Source: Coriobacteriaceae bacterium (lineage in GTDB: Bacteria > Actinomycetota > Coriobacteriia > Coriobacteriales > UMGS124). From it: a stretch of DNA of 13,794 nucleotides. Made by a program: the position numbers and the translations under genes. The stretch is from contig JAHZHK010000011.1 in NCBI GenBank assembly GCA_019420325.1, forward strand, positions 4,597 through 18,390. The letters run 5' to 3'. The notes under the pieces were generated by a model. It saw only the letters and a list, made by a program, of their open reading frames with translations, was not told the origin of the DNA and did no database searches. Position 1 is the first letter of the stretch. Every line of letters starts with the position of its first letter. This document shows positions 7,077 to 13,794 of this stretch, piece by piece.

Positions 7077-8345
7077 ATGGGCTGCGCAGACAAGAACAAG
7101 CACGCCGAGCCCATCATGACGAACAGCGCCGCGCTGCGCGTGCTGTACGACTTGGCCGGCGGCCGCATGAAGACATGGGGGGCGCTTGGACGTGAGCTTG
7201 GGGCCATGCTGGGCGATGAAGTGGCGTCGGGGCAGACGGGCACTCCCTCGTGCGGCAGCCTGCCACCCGTCAACGTCGACGACATCTACAAGCGCAACCG
7301 ACCCTGGCCGAGCGGCTTCGGCCCCAAGGAATACTGCCGGGCGTTTCGCAAGTACGCCGACGAGGGCCATGCGTCCCATTACGGGGCACTGCTCAAGGTG
7401 CAGCAGTCCCTTGAGGCAAGCAACGCCTACACACCGCAGGTCAAGGCCCTTATGGAGAACATCCGTCCCGATGCCGACGACCGCGAGGTCGCTGAGGGCC
7501 TCGAGCGCGTGATGGAGGCAATCGTCGAGACGGCGCGGCCCTACAACAAGGTGGGGAAGCTTGACGATTCGGCGTCGCGAGAGAGTGTGCGGAGCGGGGA
7601 GGCTAGCGAGAGTTGCTCGGCGGAGCGCCAGATTGCTTGCGACCTCGCGGCTGCAACCACGCGTGGAGTCGATTGCGGGCTTAGCATGGACGGACCCGCA
7701 ATGGTTGCAGCGGGGCGCACAACCGGCACGGTGGCGCCTGTTGCCCGCGCGATGGGGCATGAGCCTGGCGCTGCCCACAATGCCGCGTTGCCTGCACAAA
7801 CGTGCTCTTCTGCTGTCGGGGCCGGCTGCGATTCTCATGTGAGTATGGCCACTGCGTCATGCGAGGAGATTGGCCTTCCGCGTATCGTGCAGCTGCTTGA
7901 GTCCTGCGCCTTTGGCAAGACCGGCGTCGAGATTCTGATGCGCGTTGTTCCTGCGCGGATCTTTGGTGCGCCCGCCTCGGAGATTGACCTTGCTCAAGCC
8001 TGCGAGCAGGGCCTTTCTCCTCAAGCGCAGGCGGCGCTTGCCCAGGAGCTCTGCTGTGACTCGGGCCTTGCGTGCCGGTCGATGAGACGCAGCTGCGAGG
8101 CACTTGTGGCCGGTGGCGCAATAGACGCCGACAGGGTCTTTTCCTGTGCAACCTCGCTGTTCGCCGCTTCGTCTGGCCGCCCGGCAGGCGCCGAGCTTTC
8201 CCGCGCGCGGTCGTTCTACACGCGCTATGCCGACGGTAACGCGGCCCGGGCCCTGCTCTGCCTGATCTTGACGGGACTTGTTGGCATCTCAGGGTTCAAT
8301 CGCATTATGATGTGCCCCGACGTTGGCCTTCTGTTGGCCCATTAA
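7077..8345 (+). CDS. Cysteine-rich protein of unknown function, coupled to the UvrA-like gene
   Basis: I do not recognise this 422-aa protein. It starts 1 nt after the UvrA-like stop codon, so translation is probably coupled; an alternative ATG at 7116 would remove 13 residues. Three zones are visible. The N-terminal part (about 1-160) is mixed alpha with the aromatic stretch YKRNRPWPSGFGPKEYC near 71-87. A low-complexity Ala/Gly/Ser linker follows (about 165-262) with relaxed codon use (AGT, TCT, GCT codons unlike neighbouring genes). The helical C-terminal part (about 263-422) ends in a short hydrophobic stretch ARALLCLILTGLVGI (392-406). There are 18 cysteines (about 4%), unusual for a cytoplasmic protein of this size, with a CC pair at 326/327. 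No zinc-ribbon spacing is convincing. The TPR-like gene follows 22 nt downstream. The coding call rests on the long frame, the coupling and the downstream gene. Confidence 0.8.
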   Translation: MGCADKNKHAEPIMTNSAALRVLYDLAGGRMKTWGALGRELGAMLGDEVASGQTGTPSCGSLPPVNVDDIYKRNRPWPSGFGPKEYCRAFRKYADEGHASHYGALLKVQQSLEASNAYTPQVKALMENIRPDADDREVAEGLERVMEAIVETARPYNKVGKLDDSASRESVRSGEASESCSAERQIACDLAAATTRGVDCGLSMDGPAMVAAGRTTGTVAPVARAMGHEPGAAHNAALPAQTCSSAVGAGCDSHVSMATASCEEIGLPRIVQLLESCAFGKTGVEILMRVVPARIFGAPASEIDLAQACEQGLSPQAQAALAQELCCDSGLACRSMRRSCEALVAGGAIDADRVFSCATSLFAASSGRPAGAELSRARSFYTRYADGNAARALLCLILTGLVGISGFNRIMMCPDVGLLLAH

Positions 8346-8367
8346 CTTTGCGAGAGGAATTGCATCG

Positions 8368-9414
8368 ATGGACGATTTCGCCGAACTGCTCAAATCCATG
8401 TCGGCTGCCCATGTCGACTCGAATGCTGTTTGCGACGATGAGTGCGCTGCCGACCTGCCCAGGTTCATGTCGGTCAAGGAGGCCGAGTCGTGCGTCGACG
8501 GGCCCGAGGGACGCATGGGCGGAGGGGAGTACTTCCGCAAGGCTGCCCGCAGCGTGATCGACCCGGGCAACGACGTCTTCGGCACTGCGACCGAGTTCTT
8601 CAACTACATGAACTCCTACCTGTGCGCCGGCGACTATTTCACCGCGCTCAAGCTGTCGCGCCGTGCCTTGGAGCTCTATCCCTACAACGTCGACCTCATC
8701 TCGGCTGCCCTTCAGGCCGCAAACGGCTGCGCGCAGTTCGACACATGTGCTGAGCTGCTCGAACGTGCTCGCCGTATCCCTCAGGCCATTTGGAACTGGC
8801 GCCTCTTCATCTTCACCATCGAGTACTACCAGGCGTACCTGTACTCGTGCGACCCTGCTCTCATTGAGGGCGTGCTTAACGACGCTCTTGCCGTGGCGCG
8901 CGACTATCAGCGCTGCCTGCCGCGCGATGAGCGTGGTTACGACAAGGAGGCCGAGCTGTTGCTCTATGCCAACCGTGTGGAAGAGGCGCAGGCAGTGCTT
9001 GAGCGTGCAATTTTCGGCAAGGTGACGTTGGCCGACGGCACGACGGCGAGTCTCGTTGCCCCGCAGTGCTGCGTCACGATGCTCGACGACGTGCTGGGCG
9101 ACAGCACCGATTACGAGCTCATCGCTCGTGTGGCGCAGCGCGGCGTGCGCAACACCGCACAGGCTCAGCCCAGCGCCAACATCGGCTACTTCATGTACCG
9201 CGAGGCCTTGGCGCTTGACGCGCTCGTGTGCGACGCGGCCGACGAGCGCGACGGTTTCCGCAACGGGGAGCGCGTGCGCAACGCCCTCGTCGCCTATCGG
9301 TGTGCCTACGGAATGCTTGAGGGGCGTTCGGCGTTCCGCACGACCATTGAGCGCCGCTACTCGGTGCTGTGCCACAAGGGCGGCGTGACCGACATGCCCC
9401 TGACAGAAGAGTAG
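8368..9414 (+). CDS. TPR-like helical repeat protein, function unknown
   Basis: This 348-aa soluble protein has no signal peptide or membrane segment. Residues about 72-107 (including GDYFTALKLSRRALELYP) read as a tetratricopeptide helix pair. Further paired helices with TPR-like spacing follow near 112-136 (AELLERARRIP) and 193-216 (RVEEAQAVLERAIF). Such repeats usually hold protein-protein contacts. The start ATG 8368 has AGAGGA about 10 nt upstream; earlier in-frame codons overlap the preceding gene. It is the third gene of the UvrA-like run, 22 nt after the unknown cysteine-rich gene, and is followed by a strong terminator at 9467. It converges with the AAA+/OmpA operon on the other strand. 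I infer that it partners its upstream neighbour; nothing in the sequence assigns a pathway. Confidence 0.85.
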   Translation: MDDFAELLKSMSAAHVDSNAVCDDECAADLPRFMSVKEAESCVDGPEGRMGGGEYFRKAARSVIDPGNDVFGTATEFFNYMNSYLCAGDYFTALKLSRRALELYPYNVDLISAALQAANGCAQFDTCAELLERARRIPQAIWNWRLFIFTIEYYQAYLYSCDPALIEGVLNDALAVARDYQRCLPRDERGYDKEAELLLYANRVEEAQAVLERAIFGKVTLADGTTASLVAPQCCVTMLDDVLGDSTDYELIARVAQRGVRNTAQAQPSANIGYFMYREALALDALVCDAADERDGFRNGERVRNALVAYRCAYGMLEGRSAFRTTIERRYSVLCHKGGVTDMPLTEE

Positions 9415-9466
9415 GGTCAGGGCCGCCTAGTGGGGCTCATTCCATCTACCAGCGATTTTTATGGCA

Positions 9467-9511
9467 AGGACCTCCAACTCACAATTCGGTGAGGCGGAGG
9501 TCCTGCTTTCT
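9467..9511 (+). terminator. Terminator of the UvrA-like / unknown / TPR run
   Basis: AGGACCTCC (9467-9475) pairs with GGAGGTCCT (9496-9504). Inside it CTCAC (9478-9482) pairs with GTGAG (9489-9493) around AATTCG, giving a long two-part stem. GCTTTCTT follows on the plus strand. It lies 52 nt after the TPR gene stop codon. Confidence 0.8.
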
Positions 9512-9579
9512 TGCGGTGTGTGCTTATGGACGTTCCCGCGCTGATGGAGGCCGCAGGCCCATGCCATGTGTCGGCGACC

Positions 9580-9598
9580 CACCCTCACGGGTGTTTTT
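9580..9598 (+). terminator. Possible second terminator in the convergent gap
   Basis: CACCC (9580-9584) and GGGTG (9589-9593) form a 5-bp GC-rich stem with a 4-nt loop, followed directly by TTTTT on the plus strand. It is short, but sits in the gap between convergent genes and could back up the terminator at 9467. Confidence 0.4.
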
Positions 9599-9607
9599 GA
9601 GCTGACG

Positions 9608-9642
9608 AGAGATGCAGGCCCATACCATGTGCCTGCATCTCT
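9608..9642 (-). terminator. Perfect 12-bp hairpin just after the 190-aa gene
   Basis: AGAGATGCAGGC (9608-9619) is the exact reverse complement of GCCTGCATCTCT (9631-9642), with an 11-nt loop. It starts 3 nt after the stop codon (9648-9646) of the last gene of the minus-strand operon. No U-run follows on the minus strand, so it may protect the mRNA 3' end or terminate weakly. Confidence 0.55.
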
Positions 9643-9645
9643 TGC

Positions 9646-10218
9646 TCACGGGCGGTCGTTGAGGTGGAGGTGGCGCGAGAAGGTCTTCTCGTAGTCGGCA
9701 CGCAGTGCCATGGCCTGCGCCGCAAGCTCCTCGGCCGCCTTGCTCACGGCACAGGTGACGGTTGCCGACGCGGTCGCATCGAGGCGAGCGGCGCGCAGGT
9801 AGGTGGCCGAGACGATGTCGAGGCACTGTTGCTCGACCAGGGCCAGCGTCTGCGCGTGCTCGCTTGCCGAGAGGGCCTTGTCCACCGATGAGCCCACCTT
9901 TGCGCGAATCTGCTCGCACAGATACAGGGCGTCCCTGCTCGTGCGGGCGTCGGCAAGCTTGAGCGCATAGGTGCCGAGCGCCTCATCGGTGCAGGCACGG
10001 GCGTCGCCGAACATCTGCGCAGCCTCGTGGAGCGCCTCGGCGACGCGGCCTTTGCGCTGTGACTCGATGCCTGCCAGGTATTGGCTCGTGGCCACGCCGT
10101 CGCGAACGGAGATGTTGCCCTCCTTGCGGCGGTCGAAGAAGCCCGCAATACGTGCCGCCAACTTGCCGCGCGGCTTAACTTTCTGACGGTCCTTGATGGC
10201 TCTCGTTGCGCTAGTCAT
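9646..10218 (-). CDS. 190-aa helical protein, last gene of the AAA+/OmpA operon, function unknown
   Basis: This 190-aa protein has a strongly basic N-terminus (about residues 6-32, many K and R, with GFFDRRK) followed by a long series of alanine-rich amphipathic helices. It lacks a signal peptide and any long hydrophobic segment. The basic patch could bind nucleic acid or the inner membrane face; this is inference. The start ATG 10218 lies inside the end of the preceding gene: the two share 8 nt (ATGACTAG), which implies translational coupling. GGAGG sits 9 nt upstream. A 12-bp hairpin follows its stop. I cannot assign it to a family; distant likeness to helical proteins of TelA or XpaC-type stress clusters is only a guess. 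Confidence 0.82.
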   Translation of the reverse strand: MTSATRAIKDRQKVKPRGKLAARIAGFFDRRKEGNISVRDGVATSQYLAGIESQRKGRVAEALHEAAQMFGDARACTDEALGTYALKLADARTSRDALYLCEQIRAKVGSSVDKALSASEHAQTLALVEQQCLDIVSATYLRAARLDATASATVTCAVSKAAEELAAQAMALRADYEKTFSRHLHLNDRP

Positions 10219-10528
10219 CCAAATCGGCCTCCAATTCCTTCTCGCGCAGGCGCTTGAGGCGGGCCAGGCACTGCTCGCGAGACTCCTCAAGCTGACGGAT
10301 GCTTGCCTCGCACTCCACGGCCGCTTCCTCGTCGCCATAGATCTCCTTGGCCAATGCCTTGCGCAGGACCTCCTTGTCCATGCGGGCGGCGGCATCCAGG
10401 CGCGCCTTGTAGGCGCTGGCCTCGTTGTCGGTAAGGCGTCCGTTGTGGTTCTTGGCGTGGCCGCGCGCCTCCTCGAGCACCTTGGTGACGCCGTCAGTGA
10501 ACGTGCACACGGTGTAGCGCTTTTTCAT
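10211..10528 (-). CDS. 105-aa coiled-coil protein of the AAA+/OmpA operon
   Basis: This 105-aa protein starts at ATG 10528 with an excellent GAGGAGG site 6-7 nt upstream. After a short N-terminal part (MKKRYTVCTFTDGVTKVLEE) it is nearly all charged helix. The second half (EEAAVECEASIRQLEESREQ and onward) has a heptad-like pattern and an acidic end, EADLDD. It looks like a small adaptor or oligomerisation partner. It lies 24 nt after the OmpA-type lipoprotein gene and overlaps the next gene by 8 nt. No family is recognised. Confidence 0.85.
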   Translation of the reverse strand: MKKRYTVCTFTDGVTKVLEEARGHAKNHNGRLTDNEASAYKARLDAAARMDKEVLRKALAKEIYGDEEAAVECEASIRQLEESREQCLARLKRLREKELEADLDD

Positions 10529-10552
10529 AGTTGACCTCCTCGTGTGGGTGCC

Positions 10553-11836
10553 TTACTGGTTGACGACCGCGACGACCCGGCGGTTCTGCTGGGCTGCATC
10601 CTTGTCCTGTGTGCCGTCGGCCAAGATGTCAGGTACATGCTTGACCAGGTCGTTTGACTGGTCTCCCAAACCGATGACGGTGATGCGCTCGGCGCCGACG
10701 CCAGCGTCGGTGAGCATCTTCGCCACGGCCTGGGCGCGCTCGAGCCCCAACGGCACGCCGTGGTCCTCGCGCCAGGGGCACCCGGCGGTGCTTCCCACGA
10801 GCGTGACTGTTGAGGTGGGATAGTTGGCCATCGTGGAAGCGAGCTCGGCCACGGCTTGGCGTGCGGCGTCGGGGTCTGCCAGCTCGGCCGTGTCAGGCAC
10901 GAAGGGAACGGTCGTGTCGTCGAAATTGACGACGGCGACGGGCTCTGCCACGGGTTCCGGCTCCGGCTCGGGATCAGGTTCGGGCTCGGGGGCCTGCGGA
11001 ATCTCGATGTCGACCGTGACTTGGGGCAGCTCCACCGTCGACACGGGGTACGCGCCTTCGGTCTCCTTGCCCGAAAGGGGCGCTGTCACGTACTGCACCT
11101 CGCCCACACCGCAGGCGAGCAAGATCTGGCTCCAAAGATCCTTGAGGTCGTTTGTCTGGGCGGTGCTGGGGGCGGTCTGGTCGCCGGCCGTGACGCCTGC
11201 GCCGTAGATGACGACCTTCGAGACGCACGACATGTCGGGGAGCAGCGGCTTGAGCTGCTCGACCACGCGGGCATGAAGCTCCTCGCTCGTGATGTCGCTG
11301 CCTGCGGGGACGCTCACCCACTCGGGGTGCTCGGCGAGGTTCACCGTGCCCGCGGTGGAGAGAAGGCTTGAGAAGAGGTGCACGGTGTGCGAGCCGGGTG
11401 CCTGGGCAAGCGATGCGGCGGCGGCGCTCAGTCCGCCCAAGACGTCGGTCTCGACGCACTGTGCTTGAGCACCTGCGGCCTCGTTGACGAACGCCTTGGC
11501 GATGGCCTGGGCTTGCGTGGCGCGCACCTGGGCCGCCGTTGAGGAGGCTGCGGCAGACTGCACGCCGCCCTCGAGCACGGTGCGCGGGTGGCCGTCGGCG
11601 ATGAGGACGTCAACCCAGCCTCCGGTTGAGGCTGTCTCGGTGAGCGCGTCACCCAGGAGCTCATAGGGGTATACCTCCTGGTTAGACACGTTGCTGGCCA
11701 CAATGGCGACCGAGGACGGCGCTGTGTCCTCACCAGAACATCCGCTGGCAAACAGGGTAAGGGCGGCGCACAGGGCGCACAGGGCGACCTTGATGGGTCC
11801 TGCGAGCAAGCGGTGAAAATCAAGATTCTTCTTCAT
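10553..11836 (-). CDS. OmpA-domain lipoprotein with N-terminal alpha/beta domain
   Basis: This 427-aa protein begins with a lipoprotein signal peptide ending in the lipobox LFASGC, with the modified cysteine at 33. Residues about 42-255 form an alpha/beta domain (SVAIVASNVS, VDVLIADGHP, HTVHLFSSLLS, VSKVVIYGAGV) that resembles a Rossmann or VWA-like fold; no complete MIDAS motif is evident. A proline/glutamate linker follows (about 281-300). The OmpA C-terminal domain (about 302-427) has LGLERAQAV (363-371) and the closing NRRV (418-421), the usual peptidoglycan-binding signature region. The protein would be anchored in the cytoplasmic membrane and hold the cell wall. The start ATG 11836 has AGGAG 6 nt upstream. 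It is 24 nt after the membrane protein gene and 24 nt before the coiled-coil gene, so all are probably one operon. OmpA lipoproteins in monoderm bacteria are less studied than the outer-membrane ones. Confidence 0.9.
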   Translation of the reverse strand: MKKNLDFHRLLAGPIKVALCALCAALTLFASGCSGEDTAPSSVAIVASNVSNQEVYPYELLGDALTETASTGGWVDVLIADGHPRTVLEGGVQSAAASSTAAQVRATQAQAIAKAFVNEAAGAQAQCVETDVLGGLSAAAASLAQAPGSHTVHLFSSLLSTAGTVNLAEHPEWVSVPAGSDITSEELHARVVEQLKPLLPDMSCVSKVVIYGAGVTAGDQTAPSTAQTNDLKDLWSQILLACGVGEVQYVTAPLSGKETEGAYPVSTVELPQVTVDIEIPQAPEPEPDPEPEPEPVAEPVAVVNFDDTTVPFVPDTAELADPDAARQAVAELASTMANYPTSTVTLVGSTAGCPWREDHGVPLGLERAQAVAKMLTDAGVGAERITVIGLGDQSNDLVKHVPDILADGTQDKDAAQQNRRVVAVVNQ

Positions 11837-11860
11837 GACAGGCTCCTTTCTTCAGGTCGT

Positions 11861-12559
11861 TTACCAGCGGTTGGTGAGCGCGTCGATCTCGGCCTTCGCC
11901 TTTGCAAGCGCGGCGTCGATGATGGCCTCGCCGCTCTTGAGCCTCTCGCCGGCCTGGGTTGAGGCAAGCTTGGCGCGCGCTATCTGCAGGTCGTACTCGT
12001 AGGCCTGGCGTGCCTCTTTCTCGATGGCCGCCGAGCGGCGCATCTCGCGGGACAGGATGTAGGAGAGCGCAATGGTGGACACCATGCATACGAGTGTGAG
12101 CAGGGCAAACAGCGCTGCGGTCTCCATCTGGCCGGTGGCTGAGCCCGCCATCGCCTCGGCGGCGATGCCCATTCCCGCTGCGTTGCCGCTGGCCGAGGCC
12201 GCAAGCTGGCCGTAGAGGCGGATTGCAGACACGGTCAGGGCGAGTCCCGTGGGCAGGACGAGCATCGCCTTGCTGTTCTTGCGGCCTGCAATCATCGGGA
12301 TGACGAGGATGAGTGCCGAGGCGATGGCCGCCACCACGAGGGCCTCGATGCCGGCGGTCATGCCCTGGGAGCGCTCGGCGGCGGTCGTGAGGCCTGCGCC
12401 TGTGAGGTTGCCGCCGAGCAGCAGCTCGCAGGCGGTGTAGCTCAACACGAAGTCGGCGACCTCGGTGGCCACGAGGATGACGAGGCCGAGTACCATCCAG
12501 GGATGGTAGGCGTCGCGATGGATGGTCTTCATGACCTTGCGGGGGATGTCGTTGCTCAT
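11861..12559 (-). CDS. Four-helix membrane protein with cytoplasmic helical tail
   Basis: This 232-aa protein has hydrophobic segments near residues 22-45, 68-90, 96-114 and 143-168. They are followed by a charged helical tail of about 60 residues (from SREMRRSAAIEKEARQAYEY to the end). A short basic N-terminus and the basic turn AGRKNSK put both ends in the cytoplasm. No transporter signature is visible. The topology (four helices plus a coiled tail), next to a peptidoglycan-binding lipoprotein, faintly recalls MotA/ExbB-type stator pairs, but the conserved motifs of those families are not seen. The start ATG 12559 has only a modest GAGAG upstream; an alternative opening at 12610 would add 17 residues with no better site. 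It lies 117 nt after the AAA+ gene and 24 nt before the lipoprotein gene. Confidence 0.88.
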   Translation of the reverse strand: MSNDIPRKVMKTIHRDAYHPWMVLGLVILVATEVADFVLSYTACELLLGGNLTGAGLTTAAERSQGMTAGIEALVVAAIASALILVIPMIAGRKNSKAMLVLPTGLALTVSAIRLYGQLAASASGNAAGMGIAAEAMAGSATGQMETAALFALLTLVCMVSTIALSYILSREMRRSAAIEKEARQAYEYDLQIARAKLASTQAGERLKSGEAIIDAALAKAKAEIDALTNRW

Positions 12560-12573
12560 ATGCGCTCTCTTTT

Positions 12574-12604
12574 CGTATCGTGCGCCCCCAGGCGCGTTTG
12601 ACAA
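12574..12604 (-). promoter_or_regulatory. Weak candidate promoter before the membrane protein gene
   Basis: In the 117-nt gap after the AAA+ gene the minus strand carries TTGTCA (12604-12599), a five-of-six match to a -35 box. A poor -10-like GATACG (12579-12574) follows after 19 nt, a long spacing. It could give internal transcription of the last four genes of the operon. Confidence 0.25.
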
Positions 12605-12676
12605 GGTCACTATGGACCCGTGCGCGGCGCTCGACGAGACGCCGAAATGGTGCGAGTTCGGTGCGCCTTGCCTGGT

Positions 12677-13794
12677 TTATCCTGCGAAACCCACGGTGCG
12701 CTGCCCGTCGGCACCGCCCAGGTCGGGCTGCTTGTAGGCAGCGCGCAGGTCGCACGCCTCGATGAGGGGGCGGTCGCAACGCACAGCGCATTCCATGGCG
12801 GCGCGGTCAAAGAGACGGCGGGCGCTGCGGGCGTTGGCGAAGTCGCGCTTGTTGCGCAGGCCCTCCAGGCAGCGCACGAGCTCTGGGCGGGCATCGGAGT
12901 CCACGGCGAACCCGTGGTGGCGCGCGAAGAGATCGAAGACCTGCTCAAGCTCGGCGGTCGTGTAGTCGTCGAACGTGACACGCAGGCCAAAGCGGTCGCG
13001 CAGGCCGGAATTGCGCTGGAAGAGCTGCTCGATGTCTTCGGGGTAGCCGGCGATGATGCACACGAGCTTGTCGCGCTCGGCCTCGAGCATCTCCACGAGC
13101 GTGTCGATGGCCTCCTGGCCGTAGTCGCCGCCCGAAAGCAGGGAATACGCCTCGTCGATGAAGAGGATCCCGCCCATGGCGCGCTCCACGACAGCGCGCG
13201 TCCTGCCGGGCGTCTGACCCAGGTAGGGGGCCACAAGGTCGGCGGCCGTCGCCTTCACGAAGGTGCCGGATCCGTCCGTCACGCCGAGGGCGTCGAGGTG
13301 GGCGAGGAGTCGGTGGGCGAGCTCGGTCTTGCCGGTGCCAGGGGCACCCGTGAACGCCATGTGCAGGCATTCCACCGAGTCACGGCCGTGCTTAGCCACC
13401 AGGGCGCTCACCTTGCGGAGCATGTCGCGCTGCGTGGTCAGACCGATGAGCCCATTGAACGCGTCGTCGGGGTTGGTGGAGGGCTTGGGGCGTGGCTTGA
13501 GATCGGAGGGCTTGGTGAAGCTCGTGTCGTGATTGTCGTTTGAAAGCTTCACCATCGCCTTGAGAGCGAAGGTGCCTGCGGTCTTGGGGTCAAGTCGCTT
13601 GTATGAGTCAAGTTTGAAAGGGCACATTGCCTCGATGAGCCCGCGTGGGTCGGCGGATCCATCGAGATGTTCGCGCAGGCGTCCCGAGCGGGCGAAGAAG
13701 GGCACGCGCATCTTCCCGCCTTCGCCCGCCACGGCCGAGAGGCATTCGATGCGCACGTCGTTGGCGGCGATCAGGTCGACGGATTTGGCGACGC
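12677..13794 (-). CDS. CbbX/SpoVK-type AAA+ ATPase, N-terminus beyond window
   Basis: The frame is open to the window edge, so the N-terminus is missing; a GTG at 13756 is possible as a start but has no strong ribosome site. Counting from that GTG, Walker A GAPGTGKTE is at 137-145, Walker B ILFIDEAYSL at 197-206, the arginine-finger region NSGLRDRF at 249-256, and the sensor-2 helix NARSARRLFDRA at 308-319. IIAGYP near 234-239 is the sensor-1 region typical of the CbbX/SpoVK group. These are hexameric remodelling ATPases that act on specific protein partners; CbbX itself reactivates Rubisco, which is unlikely here. The roughly 95 residues before the AAA+ module do not match a domain I know and probably continue upstream. 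It is the first visible gene of the minus-strand run, 117 nt before the membrane protein gene. Confidence 0.9.
   Translation of the reverse strand, partial: VAKSVDLIAANDVRIECLSAVAGEGGKMRVPFFARSGRLREHLDGSADPRGLIEAMCPFKLDSYKRLDPKTAGTFALKAMVKLSNDNHDTSFTKPSDLKPRPKPSTNPDDAFNGLIGLTTQRDMLRKVSALVAKHGRDSVECLHMAFTGAPGTGKTELAHRLLAHLDALGVTDGSGTFVKATAADLVAPYLGQTPGRTRAVVERAMGGILFIDEAYSLLSGGDYGQEAIDTLVEMLEAERDKLVCIIAGYPEDIEQLFQRNSGLRDRFGLRVTFDDYTTAELEQVFDLFARHHGFAVDSDARPELVRCLEGLRNKRDFANARSARRLFDRAAMECAVRCDRPLIEACDLRAAYKQPDLGGADGQRTVGFAG

Larger units (their letters stand above)
9553..9652. repeat. Degenerate direct repeat with a 61-bp offset
   Basis: GCAGGCCCATGCCATGTG (9553-9570) recurs at 9614-9631 with one mismatch in 18. 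CTCACGGG recurs at the same 61-nt offset (9584-9591 and 9645-9652). The bases between diverge, partly because the second copy has been shaped into a perfect hairpin. The second copy runs into the stop codon of the 190-aa gene. This looks like an old tandem duplication of a gene end. Confidence 0.55.

Noticed and set aside
11836..11861. Membrane protein plus OmpA protein as a Zorya (ZorA/ZorB) or MotA/MotB pair
   Set aside because: The membrane protein is short and lacks MotA/ExbB motifs, the OmpA protein is a lipoprotein, and no Zorya helicase or nuclease gene is near.
12620..13543. Plus-strand open frame of 307 codons opposite the AAA+ ATPase
   Set aside because: The Walker A, Walker B and arginine-finger motifs are on the minus strand; this is a mirror of GC-rich codons.
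12677..13794. AAA+ ATPase as a true Rubisco activase CbbX
   Set aside because: No Rubisco genes or carbon-fixation context are present; only the ATPase class is shared.
1..13794. CRISPR array, tRNA, rRNA, insertion sequence or prophage genes
   Set aside because: I saw no regularly spaced short repeats, no tRNA cloverleaf, no rRNA stretches, and no transposase or phage structural genes by reading.

Overview
The window is a high-GC bacterial chromosome segment. Its genes are closely packed, mostly with clear AGGAG-type ribosome binding sites, and it has very few AT-rich patches. A Tat-exported orphan substrate-binding protein, OmpA-type lipoproteins in an apparently monoderm setting, and lysine-riboswitch control of an NhaC-type transporter together suggest an actinobacterium, most likely class Coriobacteriia. 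This placement is inferred from style and gene content; no rRNA or marker gene is present.

Left part (1-4440), all on the minus strand: the first codons of a gene cut by the window edge; an NhaC-family transporter with a clear rho-independent terminator and a full lysine riboswitch in its leader, which makes it a predicted lysine transporter; a small HExxH zinc metallopeptidase; and an orphan peptide/nickel-type substrate-binding protein with a twin-arginine signal and a recognisable promoter.

Middle part (4577-9414), plus strand: a short class II UvrA-like protein that has both ATPase modules and its zinc fingers but lacks the UvrB-binding insertion. It is followed after 1 nt by a cysteine-rich protein of unknown function (422 aa) and then by a TPR-like protein (348 aa). 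A long hairpin terminator ends this run.

Right part (9646-13794), minus strand, convergent with the middle part: a compact five-gene run in the order CbbX/SpoVK-type AAA+ ATPase (cut by the window edge), four-helix membrane protein with a cytoplasmic helical tail, OmpA-domain lipoprotein with an alpha/beta N-terminal domain, 105-aa coiled-coil protein, and 190-aa helical protein. The last four are within 24 nt of each other or overlap. This set, possibly together with the convergent unknown and TPR genes, is the best candidate for an undescribed system: a cytoplasmic AAA+ remodeller linked through a membrane protein to a peptidoglycan-binding lipoprotein.

The only gene-free stretch above 300 bases is 1746-2233. 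It holds the riboswitch, a 9-bp inverted repeat at 2101-2138, and a short AT-rich stretch between about 2050 and 2100. The 9415-9645 gap holds terminators and a degenerate direct repeat.
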